64,000 nt of DNA from Candidatus Methanomethylophilaceae archaeon (GCA_944320495.1 CALUHR010000005.1:1-64000), one strand, 5' to 3'. Shown: positions 46,669 to 56,139, counted from the stretch's first letter. Made by a program: numbers and translations. Notes: a model not told the origin generated them from the sequence alone.

Positions 46669-47811
46669 TCACAGGACCTTCGTCTCGACGACGGTCCCGA
46701 AGTCCTCCAGCCTGCGGATCTTGGACGCCACGATGTCGACGCAGCCCTCGTCGCACAGCAGCACGACGTCGCGGCCCATCAGACACTGGGACATGCACGA
46801 TTCGAACCCGTCGAACACGTAGTCCACGGGGACGCCGCTGTCCGGCAGGAGACGGCGGCAGGTGGTCCCGTAGAGCCCCAGCCTTATCTCGGTCCCTCCG
46901 AGCCATGAGACGGCGGAGTCGACCATGGAGGGGGACATGGCGTCCCTGACGGGAAGTATGACAAACCTCCCCTTGGGGCCGGACGCCATCTTCGACACGA
47001 GCTGCGTCTCGGTCCTCGGGAAGGGCACCTCCGGCAGCCCGCGCATGTCGCACAGGCTCTTGTTGATCAGGAACATCGACGGCTGGATCAGCCCGGTGAG
47101 GTAGACCTGCACCGGGTCGGAGTAGAAGCCCTCGGACTCGCCCGAGTAGATCAGACGGCCCTTCCTGAGTACATGTATCTCGTCCGCCCACGCGTACGCG
47201 AGGTCGACGTCGTGTGTGGAGATCACCACGGTGGTGCCCGAGTGGTGCAGCTGCTCGGCGAGCTCCATGAGTTCCAGGGACATCTGCGGGTCCAGACCGG
47301 CGGTGGGCTCGTCCATAACTAGGACCTCCGGCTCCATGGCGATGGCGCCGGCTATCGAGAGCCTCTTCCTCTGACCGTAGGAGAGCTTCATGGTGTTCCT
47401 GTCCCTCATGCCGGACATGCCGACCAGGGCCAGGGCGCGCTCCACCCTCGCCTCGACCTCCCTCTCGTCCAGACCGAGGTTGCGGGGCCCGTAGGCGACG
47501 TCGTCTTCCACGGTCTGCCCGAAGATCTGGTCGTCGGGGTTCTGAAGGACCACGGCGACCCTGGACCTCAGCTCCCTGAGGCCTCTGCGCCTGTACCCGA
47601 CCGGCTGCCCGTCGAAGAGGACGCGGCCGGAGCTCGGCCTGAACAGGCCGTTGAAATGGTAGAACAGCGTGGACTTCCCGGCACCGTTGGCTCCGAGGAT
47701 GACAGTCCTGACGCCCCTGCCTATCCTGAGGGAAACGCCGTCAAGCGAGGGGCTGTCGTTGCCCGAGTATCTGAATGTCAGGTCCTGCGTCTCTATGATC
47801 GGATCGCCCAT
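46669..47811 (-). CDS. cbiO: ECF cobalt/nickel transporter ATPase (CbiO), second copy
   Basis: A 380-residue ABC ATPase: Walker A LGANGAGKST, signature LSYGQRKRLSIAGA, Walker B VLVMDEPTAGLDPQ. After about residue 255 it has an extra C-terminal domain of roughly 120 residues (FPRTETQLVSKM ... VDYVFDGFESCMSQCLMGRD). That domain is also present in the other CbiO but absent from usual CbiO proteins of about 270-280 aa. The ATG at 47811 overlaps the stop of the first copy (TGATG). Together the two ATPases would power the CbiMN-CbiQ module. Confidence 0.9.
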   Translation of the reverse strand: MGDPIIETQDLTFRYSGNDSPSLDGVSLRIGRGVRTVILGANGAGKSTLFYHFNGLFRPSSGRVLFDGQPVGYRRRGLRELRSRVAVVLQNPDDQIFGQTVEDDVAYGPRNLGLDEREVEARVERALALVGMSGMRDRNTMKLSYGQRKRLSIAGAIAMEPEVLVMDEPTAGLDPQMSLELMELAEQLHHSGTTVVISTHDVDLAYAWADEIHVLRKGRLIYSGESEGFYSDPVQVYLTGLIQPSMFLINKSLCDMRGLPEVPFPRTETQLVSKMASGPKGRFVILPVRDAMSPSMVDSAVSWLGGTEIRLGLYGTTCRRLLPDSGVPVDYVFDGFESCMSQCLMGRDVVLLCDEGCVDIVASKIRRLEDFGTVVETKVL

Positions 47812-48929
47812 CAGACCACCTCCGGCGCCCTTCCGAATGCCGAGAGGCCTCTGATGCGCTCCCTGACGACATCCACGAGCTCGGGGTCGCAGTAGAGTAC
47901 GGCATCGCGGCCCTGCATCGCCCCGAGACAGCATCCCTCTATCGCGTCGAAGTAGACGTCCGCCCTGGACCCGGTCTCGTCGAAGAGCCTCCTGGTGCGG
48001 AACCCGTAGATGCCCACCAGCTCGCCGCCGTCATCGGGGACCGCACCGTCCTCTGGCACCGCCCTTACGGATATCCTCCCGAACCTCGCCTCCGGGGGCG
48101 ACATCTTCGCCAGCAGCTGGCTCTCCGTCCTCGGGTAGGGGGACTCGGACCTGCCGCGGATGCCCTCGACGGAGCGGTTCACGGAGAACGTGTGGGGGAC
48201 GGTCAGCCCGGCGAGCGACACGGCGTCGCGGTCGCCGAAGAAGGGCTCCGGCGGTCCGGAGTAGACCAGACGGCCCATCCTGAGGACATGTATCTCCTCG
48301 GCCCAGGAGTACGCCAGGTCGACGTCGTGGGTGGATATCACCACGGTGGTGCCCGCCAGGCACATCTGGTCGACCAGCTCCATGACCTCCTGGGACATCT
48401 GGGGATCGAGACCGGCCGTCGGCTCGTCGAGGATCAGAACCTTCGGCTCCATGGCCAGCGCCCCGGCGATGGCGACCCTCTTCTTCTGCCCGTAGGACAG
48501 CTGGGTTGTCGGGCGGTACCTGTACTCCTCCATGCCGACCTTGAACAGCGAGTCCCTGATCCTGCCCTCGACGATGTCCGGGTGCAGGTTCATGTTCATC
48601 GGGCCGAAGGCCACGTCCTCCTCCACGGTGGAGGAGAATATCTGCTCGTCGGGATTCTGGACGACGACCGCCACATCCTCCCTCAGCTGGTAGAGGTGCT
48701 CCCTCTCGTAGCTCATGGGGATGTCCCTGTAGAACATCTCCCCCTCGCTGGGACGGTAGACGCCGTTGAAATGGTAGAACAGTGTGGACTTCCCGGCCCC
48801 GTTGGCGCCGAGGATCACCGTGCGGACCCCCTCGCGTATCCCCACCGATACATGGTGGAGCGAATACGGGGAGTCCTCCCCCCTGCCGTACCTGTGGGAC
48901 ACGTCCCTGGCCTCGAGTATGTATTCCAT
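47811..48929 (-). CDS. cbiO: ECF cobalt/nickel transporter ATPase (CbiO), first copy
   Basis: A 372-residue ABC ATPase with Walker A LGANGAGKST, Q-loop VVVQNPDEQIF, signature LSYGQKKRVAIAGA and Walker B VLILDEPTAGLDPQ. Like its neighbour it carries a C-terminal extension (PYPRTESQLLAKM ... YFDAIEGCCLGAMQGRDAVL). The shared extension suggests ATPase regulation or metal sensing. It lies 4 nt after cbiQ. Confidence 0.9.
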   Translation of the reverse strand: MEYILEARDVSHRYGRGEDSPYSLHHVSVGIREGVRTVILGANGAGKSTLFYHFNGVYRPSEGEMFYRDIPMSYEREHLYQLREDVAVVVQNPDEQIFSSTVEEDVAFGPMNMNLHPDIVEGRIRDSLFKVGMEEYRYRPTTQLSYGQKKRVAIAGALAMEPKVLILDEPTAGLDPQMSQEVMELVDQMCLAGTTVVISTHDVDLAYSWAEEIHVLRMGRLVYSGPPEPFFGDRDAVSLAGLTVPHTFSVNRSVEGIRGRSESPYPRTESQLLAKMSPPEARFGRISVRAVPEDGAVPDDGGELVGIYGFRTRRLFDETGSRADVYFDAIEGCCLGAMQGRDAVLYCDPELVDVVRERIRGLSAFGRAPEVV

Positions 48930-48933
48930 GATC

Positions 48934-49779
48934 TCACGCTCCGAACGCCAGTCCGGCGAAGTCCACGACGCCCTCGGTGTGGATCCCGAGGATGTAGAGC
49001 AGTGCGAACGCTATGACCGCCACCGAGATCCAGCCGATGCCGGCCCTCTGCGGACGGTTGTATATCGGGAAGTAGCCGCGATATCCCCTGCACTCCAGGG
49101 AGACCTGCGCCTTGTCGGCGAGGTTCATCGACGATGTGAAGATGCCCACGGCGATGGATGCGACCGTGCTGATGGACCTCCTGATCCCGGAGAATCCCAG
49201 CCTGCTGCCCGCCGCGCTCCACATGGTGTCCATCCTCTCCAGGAGGAGGAACGCGTAGCGGTAGATCAGCACGACGATCTCGCAGATCTCGTCGGGTATG
49301 CGGATCTGCCTCAGCGCCTGTGCGAGATGCGGGATGGGGGTGGACGTGGCGAAGGCCATCATCATCGTGATGCCGGCCACCGACCTCAGCAGTACGAGCC
49401 ACGCCTGGTTGAAGCTGTCCGCGGTCATGTAGAAGTCGAGCCACAGGAAGTCCGCGGACCAGATGCAGGGCTGCGAGTGGTCCCCGTTGATGGAGATGAT
49501 CCCGCAAGCCACTATGAGTATGAGGAGGGCCTCGGCGATGGCCACCCCGAGCATGAAGGGTATCCTCATGTTCGTGGAGTAGGCCATCAGGGCGAGGCCC
49601 AGGGCGAGGACCGCGAAGGCGGTGATCACCGAGTCGGTCATCACGTTGACGACCAGCACGGCGATGACGAGGATCAGCTTCCCCAGCGGCGCCCAGATCA
49701 GCATGCGCGAGCTGTACGCCAGCGCGTCCATCCTGATGTGCTCCGACGTCCCGGAGTCGCTGGTCCTCCCCCCGCCCAT
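48934..49779 (-). CDS. cbiQ: ECF transporter transmembrane component CbiQ
   Basis: A 281-residue EcfT/CbiQ-type membrane protein with several helices and the cytoplasmic coupling motif LECRGYRGYFP near residue 235 (the Ala-Arg-Gly type motif that contacts the ATPase). It connects CbiMN to the two CbiO ATPases. It starts 6 nt after cbiMN. Confidence 0.9.
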   Translation of the reverse strand: MGGGRTSDSGTSEHIRMDALAYSSRMLIWAPLGKLILVIAVLVVNVMTDSVITAFAVLALGLALMAYSTNMRIPFMLGVAIAEALLILIVACGIISINGDHSQPCIWSADFLWLDFYMTADSFNQAWLVLLRSVAGITMMMAFATSTPIPHLAQALRQIRIPDEICEIVVLIYRYAFLLLERMDTMWSAAGSRLGFSGIRRSISTVASIAVGIFTSSMNLADKAQVSLECRGYRGYFPIYNRPQRAGIGWISVAVIAFALLYILGIHTEGVVDFAGLAFGA

Positions 49780-49785
49780 CCGAGA

Positions 49786-50829
49786 TCACCTGTAGTAGTA
49801 CCTCTCGGTGCTGCCGGCGGACTCGGAGGACGCTCCGGCGACGGGCTTGGGGCCGTCCCCGCCGGACTGCTGCCTCTCCTCCTTGTTCTTGGTGTACCTT
49901 CCGATGAAGAAGCCGATGATGATCGCTCCGATGGCGGCCTGCAGGGCGAAGAGCATGCTCTCGGTCTCGCCGGGCAGCTCGTAGTCGCCGAAGATGCCGG
50001 TGAACCACGGGACGTAGTCGTCGCCGATCACGCTGCCGGCGGCGTCGTCTGCTCCTCCGAACCCGAATCCGTTGACGGACCCGTACCAGAGGATGGCGAT
50101 GACGGCGGCCGCGATTATGACGAACCCGGCGATGTAGATGCTCCTGGACCTGCCGGAGCCGGTCTCCTCGACCTTCTGGGCGTTCTTGCTGGGGAACAGG
50201 ATGCCCCCGGCGGTCTCGAACACCTCGGGCTTGTTGTTGAGCAGGTAGTTGGCGAACATGTAGAACAGGATACCCTCCATGATGGACAGGGGGATCTGCG
50301 TGATGGCGAATGTGGTGAGGAACTCGGAGTACCCTCCCCAGTTGAGGCCCATCTGGACCGAGGTGCAGACATAGGTGCAGAGATCCGCGAAGACGGCGGC
50401 ACCGAGCATGCTGACGGCGATGCCCGCCCCGGCCCTCCTCATGACGTTCCAAACGAGGATCCCGCAGAGGGGTCCGAAGATACCCATGGAGAACACATTG
50501 GCTCCGAGGGTGGTGATTCCGCCGTGGGCGAGGAGGATCGCCTGGAAGATCAGGACGATGAGCGCCAGGAAAGAGGTGGCGCTGACCCCGTAGAGGACGG
50601 CGGAGAGCCCCGTACCCGTGGGGTGGGAGCTCGAACCCGTCATGGACGGGAGCTTCATCGACGAGAGCAGGAATATGAACGCCCCGGAAAGGGCGACGGT
50701 CATCTTCTGTTCGGGATGCTCGCGCATCAGCTTCACTACCGCCCTCGCTCCCAATACCACGAACGGGATGGCCAGTATGAACCAGACGGCGCACCATATA
50801 GGATCCAGATATCCTTCCATTATGTGCAT
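49786..50829 (-). CDS. cbiM: Fused CbiM-CbiN cobalt/nickel uptake component
   Basis: A 347-residue protein. Residues 1-215 are CbiM, with the metal-binding N-terminus MHIMEGYLDP and LPSMTGSSSHPTGTGL. After a linker, residues 235-320 are CbiN-like: two helices around FGFGGADDAAGSVI and ESMLFALQAAIGAIIIG. CbiM and CbiN are usually separate proteins, though fusions are known. A Gly/Ser-rich tail follows. The first gene of the cbiMN-Q-O-O operon, it is divergent from the homocysteine operon. Cobalt supply fits the corrinoid-dependent methyltransferases of this group. Confidence 0.9.
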   Translation of the reverse strand: MHIMEGYLDPIWCAVWFILAIPFVVLGARAVVKLMREHPEQKMTVALSGAFIFLLSSMKLPSMTGSSSHPTGTGLSAVLYGVSATSFLALIVLIFQAILLAHGGITTLGANVFSMGIFGPLCGILVWNVMRRAGAGIAVSMLGAAVFADLCTYVCTSVQMGLNWGGYSEFLTTFAITQIPLSIMEGILFYMFANYLLNNKPEVFETAGGILFPSKNAQKVEETGSGRSRSIYIAGFVIIAAAVIAILWYGSVNGFGFGGADDAAGSVIGDDYVPWFTGIFGDYELPGETESMLFALQAAIGAIIIGFFIGRYTKNKEERQQSGGDGPKPVAGASSESAGSTERYYYR

Positions 50830-51309
50830 GTTGGATCACCAGTGTGATTGGACCCCTCCCGGTCCCGGGACAGGTCGGACCGCGGTCATACCGCTACCAA
50901 TAGGAATTGGATGATGTAACCAACTCGTTCTATTTAGATTGAACCATACATCCAACTCGTTATCTGGTAGATATTGTCAATCCTACCAATCGGAGAAAGT
51001 ATCCCGCGAGCGGAGCCAGAATCCGGTTCGGATGCGTCGGAAACCCGTCGATCATGACGATTTCCGGCATCATCAGACCTACCCATACCCTACCGGAGTA
51101 TGGTTATATGGATGTTTTTTGATAGCGACCGCGGGCATCCGCCATCACCCCGCGGATCCCCCGCCAGGGTGCCGAGGACGTCTGGCTCCCGTCCCGAACG
51201 ATGTCTGAATATTCATATACGAATTTTTTAGTGGACAACTATTATCTATCAATAGTCGCAGTACACGCAGTTAACCCCGTTGACATCGGGGCGATAGAGG
51301 GGCTTCGAC
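50830..51309. promoter_or_regulatory. Divergent control region between cbiMN and the homocysteine operon
   Basis: This 480-nt gap contains two direct copies of CCAACTCGTT (50920-50929 and 50952-50961, 32 nt apart, about three helical turns). There is an inverted pair CCAAT/ATTGG (50897-50901 with 50906-50910) and a second CTACCAAT copy near 50982. All lie on the cbiMN side around a CTATTTAG TATA-like element, so they look like operators for a metal or cobalamin regulator. On the other side, TTCATATAC near 51211 is a TATA candidate and CCCCG/CGGGG (51275-51291) forms a hairpin in the leader of the DUF39 gene. Confidence 0.45.
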
Positions 51310-52461
51310 GTGACAAAGACCTACGAAGAGATCAACGAGAGGATCCGTTCAGGCAAAGCTGTCGTGATGACCGCCGAGGAGGTCGTGGACCTCGTCAGGG
51401 AGAAAGGCGCTGAGCGCGCCGCCGAGGAGGTCGACGTCGTCACCACCGGCACCTTCGGGGCCATGTGCTCATCCGGCGCGTTCGTCAACTTCGGCCATGC
51501 CGACCCGCCCATCAGGATGACGGACATCCGCCTCAACGGGGTCGAGGCCTACGGAGGCCTCGCTGCCGTCGACACCTACATCGGCGCGACCTCCCTCATC
51601 GACCCGCCCGGCACCGGTTACGGCGGGGCGCACGTCATCGAGGACCTCATCGCGGGCAAGAAGGTCCACCTCCAGGCATGGGGGCCCGGCACCGACTGCT
51701 ATGTCCGCAAGAGCATCGACACCTACATCACGCTCGACGACGTGAACGAAGCCTACCTCTACAACCCCCGCAACATGTACCAGAACTACGGCGTCGCCAC
51801 CAACACGTCGGACAGGACGCTGTACACCTACATGGGCAAGCTCATGCCCCGCATGAAGAACGCCACGTACAGCTCCGCGGGCGAGCTCTCGCCCCTGCTG
51901 AACGACCCCCACCTGGACACCATCGGCATGGGCACCAGGATCTTCCTCGCCGGCGGCGAGGGATACGTGGCGTGGCAGGGCACCCAGTTCAGCACCACGG
52001 CCCCGGAGGTCAACGGAGTCCCCACGCAGGGATCCAGGACCCTGGCCGTCATCGGCGACATGAAGCAGATGGACGCGAAGTACGTCAGGGGGCTGGACAT
52101 CACCGGTTACGGGATATCCCTCGCCATAGGCATCGGCGTCCCGATACCCGTGCTGAACAAGGACGTCATGCAGAGGTGCGCCATCTCCAACGAGGAGATC
52201 TTCGCGGAGATGGTGGACTACAGCATCCCGTCCAAGAGGCCCTGCATGCAGCGCTACTCCTACGCCCAGCTCCGCTCCGGGCAGATCGAGTACCAGGGCA
52301 AGACGGTCAGGACCTCGGCAATGTCCTCCCTGCACGGGGCCAGGGACGTGGCGAACACCCTGAAGGACTGGATCGAGCACGGGGAGTTACTGCTCAACGA
52401 GCCCTGCCTGCCGATGCCGCGCGAAGGCAAGCTCAAATCCCTGATGGAGAGAGGTGTCTGA
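51310..52461 (+). CDS. DUF39 homocysteine-forming sulfurtransferase (COG1900)
   Basis: A 383-residue member of the DUF39 family, which in Methanosarcina turns L-aspartate semialdehyde into homocysteine together with a ferredoxin-NIL protein. Cys53 in TFGAMCSSGAFVNFGHADPP is at the catalytic-cysteine position. The family's optional C-terminal CBS pair is missing. GTG 51310 follows GAGGGG by 6 nt. Downstream are the NIL/ferredoxin partner and a UPF0280 protein, all overlapping or closely packed, so the operon is the full archaeal homocysteine module. Confidence 0.9.
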   Translation: MTKTYEEINERIRSGKAVVMTAEEVVDLVREKGAERAAEEVDVVTTGTFGAMCSSGAFVNFGHADPPIRMTDIRLNGVEAYGGLAAVDTYIGATSLIDPPGTGYGGAHVIEDLIAGKKVHLQAWGPGTDCYVRKSIDTYITLDDVNEAYLYNPRNMYQNYGVATNTSDRTLYTYMGKLMPRMKNATYSSAGELSPLLNDPHLDTIGMGTRIFLAGGEGYVAWQGTQFSTTAPEVNGVPTQGSRTLAVIGDMKQMDAKYVRGLDITGYGISLAIGIGVPIPVLNKDVMQRCAISNEEIFAEMVDYSIPSKRPCMQRYSYAQLRSGQIEYQGKTVRTSAMSSLHGARDVANTLKDWIEHGELLLNEPCLPMPREGKLKSLMERGV

Positions 52462-52462
52462 G

Positions 52463-52864
52463 ATGGAGAAGAAGTTCAGGATCGACTTCAACGAGAGCAA
52501 CGTCCTCGAGTCCGTCACCTACACGCTGGTCTCGGAGTTCGACCTCAAGCCCAACGTACTGAGGGCCGACATCGGAGGGGACGGCCACGGGTTCATGCTC
52601 GTGAGCATCGTCGGCGAGAAGGAGAACATGGTCAAGGGGATGACCCACCTCCGCGACCTCGGATACGGGGTCAGGGAGCTCAGCGGCCACATCTTCCACG
52701 ACTACGACAGGTGCTGGAACTGCGGCGCCTGCGTGTCGCTCTGCCCGACCAGGTCCATCTACTACACCGAGGACGACGAGATCAAGCTGAACACGGACAC
52801 CTGCATCGCCTGCGGGTCCTGCATCAACGCCTGCTCGGTGAAGGCCATCCAGCTCGAGCTATGA
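52463..52864 (+). CDS. NIL-domain ferredoxin, homocysteine pathway partner
   Basis: A 133-residue protein: an N-terminal NIL domain (residues 1-72) and a C-terminal two-cluster ferredoxin with CWNCGACVSLCPTRSI and CIACGSCINACSVKAI. Homologues supply electrons or sulfur handling to the DUF39 enzyme. The ATG at 52463 has GAGGT 7 nt upstream; the GTG at 52454 does not. It overlaps the UPF0280 gene by 4 nt. Confidence 0.9.
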   Translation: MEKKFRIDFNESNVLESVTYTLVSEFDLKPNVLRADIGGDGHGFMLVSIVGEKENMVKGMTHLRDLGYGVRELSGHIFHDYDRCWNCGACVSLCPTRSIYYTEDDEIKLNTDTCIACGSCINACSVKAIQLEL

Positions 52865-53565
52865 GGTTCCGCCTCGAATACAGGGAGAGCATCCTGTCGG
52901 TCCTCTGCGACGACGGCCTGGAGGGCGTCGCCTACGACGCCATGTTCGAGGCCAGGTCGGCCATAGAGTCGAAGATCGCGGAGGACCCGTTCTTCGGGAT
53001 GACCTACGACCCCTATCCGGCATCCCCCCGGGATCCGGAGATAGTCAGGCGCATGTGCGACGCGTCCGTCATCGCGGGCGTGGGACCGATGGCCGGCGTC
53101 GCCGGCGCGGTGGCCGTGAGCATCGCCGAGAGGCTCGTGCGGGAAGGCTCGTCATTCGCGATAGCCGAGAACGGCGGGGACATAGCGTTCTACTCGAGGG
53201 AGCCGAGACTCATCGGCATCTACGCCGCGCACCCTGTGCTCAGAGACATGGCGTTCTCAGTCTCTTCGGACCATATCATCGGGATATGCTCGTCGTCGAG
53301 GGTGGTGGGACCGTCCGTCTCACTGGGGAACAGCAGCATCAGCACCGTGTTCGCGGACGATGTGATACTAGCGGACTGTTGCGCCACCGCGTTAGGGAAC
53401 CTCGTGAAGGACGAAGGGTCCCTCCAATCCGCCGTGGAGACGGTGGGTTCGATGGAGGGCGTCTCCGGATGCCTCGCGTGCTGCGGGGACAAGGTCGCGA
53501 TGTACGGGGACCTGCCGGAGATCGTGCCGGCAGACTGCTCGGACGTCGCTCCGATGGATGGGTGA
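52861..53565 (+). CDS. UPF0280 (COG2122) protein of the homocysteine operon
   Basis: A 234-residue ApbE-like-fold protein of the UPF0280 family: MAGVAGAVAVSIAERL, FAIAENGGDIAFYS and a C-terminal ADCCATALGNLV block. Genetic work in Methanosarcina links this family to the DUF39/NIL pathway of homocysteine formation, though its reaction is not settled. The ATG at 52861 overlaps the ferredoxin stop. The frame is open far upstream, but that part is a shadow. Confidence 0.88.
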   Translation: MRFRLEYRESILSVLCDDGLEGVAYDAMFEARSAIESKIAEDPFFGMTYDPYPASPRDPEIVRRMCDASVIAGVGPMAGVAGAVAVSIAERLVREGSSFAIAENGGDIAFYSREPRLIGIYAAHPVLRDMAFSVSSDHIIGICSSSRVVGPSVSLGNSSISTVFADDVILADCCATALGNLVKDEGSLQSAVETVGSMEGVSGCLACCGDKVAMYGDLPEIVPADCSDVAPMDG

Positions 53566-53616
53566 ATCAGAAGGATGGGAAGGCCCGTGCCGCGATGATA
53601 CGGCACGGTGGTTTGC

Positions 53617-55344
53617 TCATGCGGTTCCTGTGGACCCGCTGTCGTCCTCTTCCCCGTCCTCGGTCGGGTCGGCAGGCGTCTCCGGTTCATCCGACGTGTC
53701 GGGTTCCTCGGTCACAGGCTCGTATTCGTGCTCGACGCCATCGGCATCGGTGAACGTCACGACGAGCTTTCCTGCTCCGAGCTTGGAGATTATCCCGTTG
53801 ACATCCATGCTGACCTTCTGGTTGAAGAAGCTGTGAGAAGAACCGGTCATGGTGATGGCATCCTGTCCCTCGCCCCAGGTGAACGTGTAGACGATCGTAC
53901 CGGGCTCGGTGGTGCTGAAGGTGATGTTCGAACCGTCCTCTGGAATGATCTCCTTAACATCAGCTGCGGCCCCATAGGATACGGAGACCTGCTCGGGGGA
54001 TTCGACCGTGATCTTGGCGGTGTCGGCGGAACCCAGCTCGTAGACGGGGATGATGCTGATGGTCGCATCTCCCTTGCCCCAGGCAAGGCCATTGATGGTC
54101 GTGCTGAACGTTCCTGACAGGGAGGACCCTATGTTCACGGCGTAGATCGTAGATGGTGCGTACTCCCAGGATACATAGATGTATAGCGCCTTGAGGATCC
54201 CGTCCTCAGCGGTGGTTATGTTCAGGGTCAGATCAGTAGACTTGTTGAAGGGTTTGGTCAGATCGGCCTCCGCGCCCCCCACATAATACTTCACGTCCAC
54301 ATTGCTGGAAGCATCCGTCACCAAGAACTCGGGCATATCCGCGTTCTCGGCCACCTTGCCGACATACAGGGTTCCCAGGTTGGTGTCGTCCGGGATCGTG
54401 ATCTGAACTGTGGTGCCCTCTGTGACCTTTCCGGCCACGGATCCCCAAGACAGGACGTACTGGGTCTCTACGCCCTCTCCGGCATCGATGGTGAGTGTTG
54501 CTCCGTCCTCGGGGGTGATGATGGCACCATCTCCGAACTGGGCCTCGCCGTAGGTCACCTTGACGCCCTCGTCCGCGATTATTCCTATGTATGCTTTAGG
54601 CTCGGAACTCCCCTTGTCAACCACAGGGGTGACGCCCAGGGTGACATCCTGTCCGGCCTTGACGTTCACAGTGATTGTGGCCTCAAAATCGGTATCGCCC
54701 TTGGTGAGAACGATATCGCCGACCTGGGATACGGAACCAGCAGGGGTCGCATTAATCTTTACATCCTCAATGAAGTCCTTGCAGGTAACCTTCACGACAA
54801 CTGTGACGTCCTCGGTGAGCTCCAACTCCCCGGTTACGGGATCCTCTCCGATGATATACTCGACCTTCGCCCCGGTCTTGTCAGGGTCGGCGAAGGGCGT
54901 GAGCGTCAGGGTGTTCTTCTTCGCGACCTCGCCGAAGGTTATGTTGAATCCCACGGTCACGTCCTTCCCGTCGGAGACGGAGAACTTGGCCTCGTAGACG
55001 AGACCGTCATCGGTCTCGCCGGTCCTCTCCAGGCTGATCAGCTTGGCGCGATCCGCTGGGGACATGGTGAATCCCGTGATCTCGTGGCTTGTGGTGATCT
55101 TGGCTCCGAACTCGACATCGCCGTCGACGGCGGCCTTGCCGTCAGCGATGGCTTTGCCCTCGGAGTCCGTTATCTCTATCTTCACATCGGGGTGCGCCGC
55201 GTCCTCGAAGTCCTCGAACGTGACTGCATACCCCTGGGCTTCGTCGCCCCCATCCCTTGTTAGGAGGTAAGCTGCGGCCGCCGCGACGATCACCACGATC
55301 GCGACGATCAGGACCAGCATCCTCCTGTCCATCTGTAGAGCCAT
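53617..55344 (-). CDS. Surface protein with N-terminal membrane anchor
   Basis: A 575-residue exported protein with an N-terminal hydrophobic helix (VLIVAIVVIVAAAAAYLL, residues 11-28) and no obvious cleavage site. It is followed by about six beta-rich repeats (for example ITTSHEITGFTMSPADRAKL, ITFGEVAKKNTLTLTPF) and an acidic Thr/Asp/Glu tail. Composition is poor in Arg and Cys, as in archaeal surface proteins. A GTATATAT element about 30 nt before ATG 55344 suggests a leaderless transcript. Function unknown; an adhesin or S-layer-associated role is possible. Confidence 0.75.
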   Translation of the reverse strand: MALQMDRRMLVLIVAIVVIVAAAAAYLLTRDGGDEAQGYAVTFEDFEDAAHPDVKIEITDSEGKAIADGKAAVDGDVEFGAKITTSHEITGFTMSPADRAKLISLERTGETDDGLVYEAKFSVSDGKDVTVGFNITFGEVAKKNTLTLTPFADPDKTGAKVEYIIGEDPVTGELELTEDVTVVVKVTCKDFIEDVKINATPAGSVSQVGDIVLTKGDTDFEATITVNVKAGQDVTLGVTPVVDKGSSEPKAYIGIIADEGVKVTYGEAQFGDGAIITPEDGATLTIDAGEGVETQYVLSWGSVAGKVTEGTTVQITIPDDTNLGTLYVGKVAENADMPEFLVTDASSNVDVKYYVGGAEADLTKPFNKSTDLTLNITTAEDGILKALYIYVSWEYAPSTIYAVNIGSSLSGTFSTTINGLAWGKGDATISIIPVYELGSADTAKITVESPEQVSVSYGAAADVKEIIPEDGSNITFSTTEPGTIVYTFTWGEGQDAITMTGSSHSFFNQKVSMDVNGIISKLGAGKLVVTFTDADGVEHEYEPVTEEPDTSDEPETPADPTEDGEEDDSGSTGTA

Positions 55345-55383
55345 ATCGGTCGGCTACGTATCGTAATGACGGATATATACCGG

Positions 55384-56139
55384 TCAGCACCGGTTGGTCT
55401 TGATCATCCACCAGCAGGCCGCGAAGAAGACAGCGAGATACACAGCCAGGATGGCCACCGAGTCCATCGGGATGCATGTGTCCAGCATTATGCCCCTCAT
55501 GAGCTCGCTCACATGGGTGAGCGGGAGCGCGTAGACGACCCATGACGCCACCGACGGAAGGGCTTCGACGTTGAACAGCGTCCCGCACAGGAACGTCATG
55601 GGTATTATCACCAGCGACGTGAACAGGTTCAGATGCTGGCTCTTCTCCATGAACATGCCCACGAGCATCCCCATCAGCGAGAACGTCAGGGCGGCCATGA
55701 CGACCACCAGGATCGCCAGAGGCTGGAGGCTGACCTCCGGGGATATCAGATGCCCGACGACGATGAGCAGCGTGCAGCTCAGCAGCGCGCGGACGATCCC
55801 GGTGGCGCACTTCCCCAGGACGATGGCGGAGATGTGCACAGGGCAGAGCAGCAGCTCGTCGAAGCTCATGTAGAACAGACGCTGTACCAGCACCTTCATC
55901 GCCACCGTCGAGAATGTGGCGGACAGCGTGGTCAGAGCTACTATGCCGGGCACGATGAACGCCAGGTACGCATCGGGGTCGCTGGAGACGCTCCCACCTA
56001 TGCCGAACCCGAACGCCAGCAGATAGAGCAGAGGTCCCACCAGGGATGTGATCAGCACCTCCGCGATGTTGTCCCTGATGTACACGAGGTCGCCCCAGGC
56101 GACCCTGTAGGCCTCGTCGATTATCGAGAGGAGCCTCAT
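55384..56139 (-). CDS. ABC-2 type exporter permease
   Basis: A 251-residue permease with six helices (LLYLLAFGFGIGGSV, ALTFSLMGMLVGMFMEKSQH) and an FLCGTLFNVEALP block of the NodJ/DrrB family. It pairs with the ATPase gene just upstream (4-nt ATGA overlap at 56136-56139). It likely exports a drug, lipid or polysaccharide; the substrate cannot be read from sequence. Confidence 0.88.
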   Translation of the reverse strand: MRLLSIIDEAYRVAWGDLVYIRDNIAEVLITSLVGPLLYLLAFGFGIGGSVSSDPDAYLAFIVPGIVALTTLSATFSTVAMKVLVQRLFYMSFDELLLCPVHISAIVLGKCATGIVRALLSCTLLIVVGHLISPEVSLQPLAILVVVMAALTFSLMGMLVGMFMEKSQHLNLFTSLVIIPMTFLCGTLFNVEALPSVASWVVYALPLTHVSELMRGIMLDTCIPMDSVAILAVYLAVFFAACWWMIKTNRC

